A stretch of 64,000 bases of DNA from contig NZ_NVQF01000003.1 in NCBI RefSeq assembly GCF_002592005.1, forward strand, positions 85,619 through 149,618, written 5' to 3'. Under the pieces are notes generated by a model. The model worked only from the letters and a program-made list of their open reading frames with translations, was not told the DNA's origin and did not search any database. The translations under genes were made by a program, and so were the position numbers. Below are positions 62,815 through 64,000 of this stretch, one piece after another. The number at the start of each line of letters is the position of its first letter. Position 1 is the stretch's first letter. This DNA is from Mycolicibacterium palauense. GTDB lineage: Bacteria; Actinomycetota; Actinomycetes; Mycobacteriales; Mycobacteriaceae.

Positions 62815-63315
62815 ATGACGGCGAAGCACCGACGCGGCGGGATCCTCGCCTCCGCCGCCCTGATGGCCGGCTCGCTGGTGGCAGCGCCGGCGGCGCTGGC
62901 CGACGAGGCGCCGGACTGGAACGGCAGATACAAGGTCACGTTCCACACCGACGAGAAGTCGGGCACATCCATGGCGGCCGGCCAACAGGAAACGCCCTAC
63001 ACCGTGTCCTACCTGTTCACCACCGACTGCTCGTCGGGTGAGTGTGTCGCCTCGGCCACCGACGGACCGACCCCCAAGCAGAACGTCTCCACGACGGTGA
63101 CGTTCGACTGGACCGGTTCGCACTGGTCCAGGACGGCCGACTGGCGCTGGGACTGCCTGCTCTCGGACGGCACCATCACCTTCGATCCCGCCACGTCGGT
63201 GACCACCTATGTGCCCCAGCCCGACGGATCGCTGACGGGAACCTTCGCGACCACCGTCGACTCGGGGGCCTGCCAGGGTTCGGTGTCGATTCCGCTGACC
63301 GCGGTACCCGCCTGA
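62815..63315 (+). CDS. Secreted protein, unknown function
   Basis: 166 residues from ATG 62815 (gggagacgttggac before it). Signal peptide ~1-28 (GILASAALMAGSLVAAPAAL, cleavage after ALA). Mature beta-rich part: WNGRYKVTFHTDEKSGTS, YTVSYLFTTDCSSGECVASA, TTVTFDWTGSHW, with four cysteines, presumably two disulfides. Resembles a group of short mycobacterial secreted proteins of unknown role. Convergent with the universal stress protein gene. Confidence 0.78.
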   Translation: MTAKHRRGGILASAALMAGSLVAAPAALADEAPDWNGRYKVTFHTDEKSGTSMAAGQQETPYTVSYLFTTDCSSGECVASATDGPTPKQNVSTTVTFDWTGSHWSRTADWRWDCLLSDGTITFDPATSVTTYVPQPDGSLTGTFATTVDSGACQGSVSIPLTAVPA

Positions 63316-63331
63316 CGGGCCGTCGGCACCC

Positions 63332-64000
63332 TCAGCGCCCGGGCTGTCGGGCGACGATGACCGGGGCCCGTGCCAGCAACACCACGGCGGCGCTGGTCGA
63401 ACCGAGCAGCATGCCCGCGAATCCGCCGCTGCCGTGGCTTCCCACCACCACCAGCTGGGCCGACTCGGACTGGTCGACGAGTTGGCGTACGGGATCGTCG
63501 CGCACGATCAGCCGGTGCACGGTCACATCCGGATAGCGCTCGCTCCAGCCGGCGAGCCGTTCGGAGAGCAGCTCGGCCTCCAGCGCGTGCAGCGCAGGCC
63601 AGCCGGGGCCGGGCAGGCTGACCGCGGGGTCGAAGACGCTGATGTCCTTCCAGGCGTGCAGGGCCACCAGGCTCACGTTGCGCCGGGACGCTTCGTCGAA
63701 GGCGATCGAGACCGCCGGTTCGGATTCGGGCGTGCCGTCGATACCGACCAGGACCGGGCCCGTGCCGGCTCCGCCGTCCCCGGCGATGTCGTCGTGGATG
63801 ATGGCCACCGGACAGTGGGCGTGATGGACCAGCCCCCAGCTGACCGAGCCCAGGTAGCGGCCCCGCAGCGTCCCGGTCCCCCGCGAACCCACGACCAGGA
63901 GCCGGGCCTCGCGAGACAACTCGATCAAAGCGGGAACTGCACGCCCGCTGGGCATTTCGCTCTGCACGGCGGAGCGAAATGCCCAGCGGGCGTGCAGTTC
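63332..64000 (-). CDS. Universal stress protein, two-domain type (5' truncated)
   Basis: The frame is open to the window end, so at least the first ~100 residues are outside. Visible is the end of the first USP domain (ARLLVVGSRGTGTLRGRYLG; HHAHCPVAII) and the whole second domain (PVLVGIDGTPESEPAVSIAF; QLVVVGSHGSGGFAGMLLGS; PVIVAR), both with the ATP-binding G-x2-G-x9-G[ST] pattern. The 5' part, from about 63934, lies in a perfect inverted repeat, and residues translated beyond 63967 (ELHARWAFRSA) do not look like USP sequence; VQSEMPSGRAVPALIEL does. Confidence 0.85.
   Translation of the reverse strand, partial: ELHARWAFRSAVQSEMPSGRAVPALIELSREARLLVVGSRGTGTLRGRYLGSVSWGLVHHAHCPVAIIHDDIAGDGGAGTGPVLVGIDGTPESEPAVSIAFDEASRRNVSLVALHAWKDISVFDPAVSLPGPGWPALHALEAELLSERLAGWSERYPDVTVHRLIVRDDPVRQLVDQSESAQLVVVGSHGSGGFAGMLLGSTSAAVVLLARAPVIVARQPGR
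63934..64000. repeat. Perfect 29-bp inverted repeat at the window edge
   Basis: 63934-63962 and 63972-64000 are exact reverse complements around a 9-base loop (tgcacggcg). The left end is exactly the mirror of the last base of the window, so the arms may well continue beyond 64000. Confidence 0.95.

Overview
The window is chromosomal DNA of a mycobacterium, most likely a Mycolicibacterium-type fast grower. The evidence is very high GC, GTG/TTG starts with short overlaps, and a gene order from about 1 to 33 kb that follows M. tuberculosis Rv1842c to Rv1814: a CNNM pair, glcB, an Rv1836c-type VWA protein, gcvP, two MerR genes, a DUF151 gene, garA, gcvH, two DUF881 genes, a small basic protein, pgsA2, secA2, bacA, a flavoprotein, TetR, a secreted protease and a sterol desaturase. 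I see no PE/PPE genes, tRNA, rRNA, insertion sequence, phage or CRISPR. The organism call rests on recognised families and remembered synteny, not on a search.

Region by region. 1-7 kb: CNNM membrane proteins, a putative base-excision protein, malate synthase and a tyrosine/aspartate-repeat VWA protein. 7-19 kb: a long minus-strand block, read secA2, pgsA2, DUF881, a 72-residue repeat mini-gene, small basic protein, DUF881, gcvH, garA, FtsR-type MerR, DUF151, MerR and finally gcvP, the last behind a tandem glycine riboswitch. Central carbon/nitrogen control (GarA, GcvH, GcvP) is thus interleaved with envelope and secretion genes (PgsA2, SecA2). 19-23 kb: two tandem BacA/Rv1819c-type ABC importers. 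23-34 kb: flavoprotein, TetR with a Ddn-like oxidoreductase across a palindromic operator, secreted protease, RtcB, amine-oxidase-like flavoprotein, KhtT/KhtU-like K+/H+ antiporter pair, sterol desaturase, SMR pair and an MFS carrier. 34-38 kb: malQ, a PknF-like kinase and a small secreted protein.

38-59 kb is more accessory. A two-gene cassette occurs twice (38.9-40.9 and 56.8-58.9 kb): a PF10118 'metal-dependent hydrolase' whose residues look like a ferritin-type di-iron site, followed by a complete PDR-type NADH/flavin/[2Fe-2S] reductase. A third PF10118 paralogue sits in the divergent operon next to the second cassette with an unknown polytopic membrane protein, across an operator from a TetR gene. 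Between the cassettes are an SDR, an aldo/keto reductase, a DsbB-like protein lacking its second cysteine pair, an RsbW/STAS partner-switch pair, a TetR flanked by repeats, and a molybdenum hydroxylase split over two convergent operons. 59-64 kb: tex, an acyltransferase, a secreted protein and a universal stress protein cut by the window end inside a perfect inverted repeat.

The most unusual points are the repeat mini-gene coupled by 4-base overlaps on both sides inside the secA2-garA cluster, the duplicated putative di-iron oxygenase/reductase cassette, two unrelated 24-bp tandem repeat loci, and the inverted repeat at the window edge.
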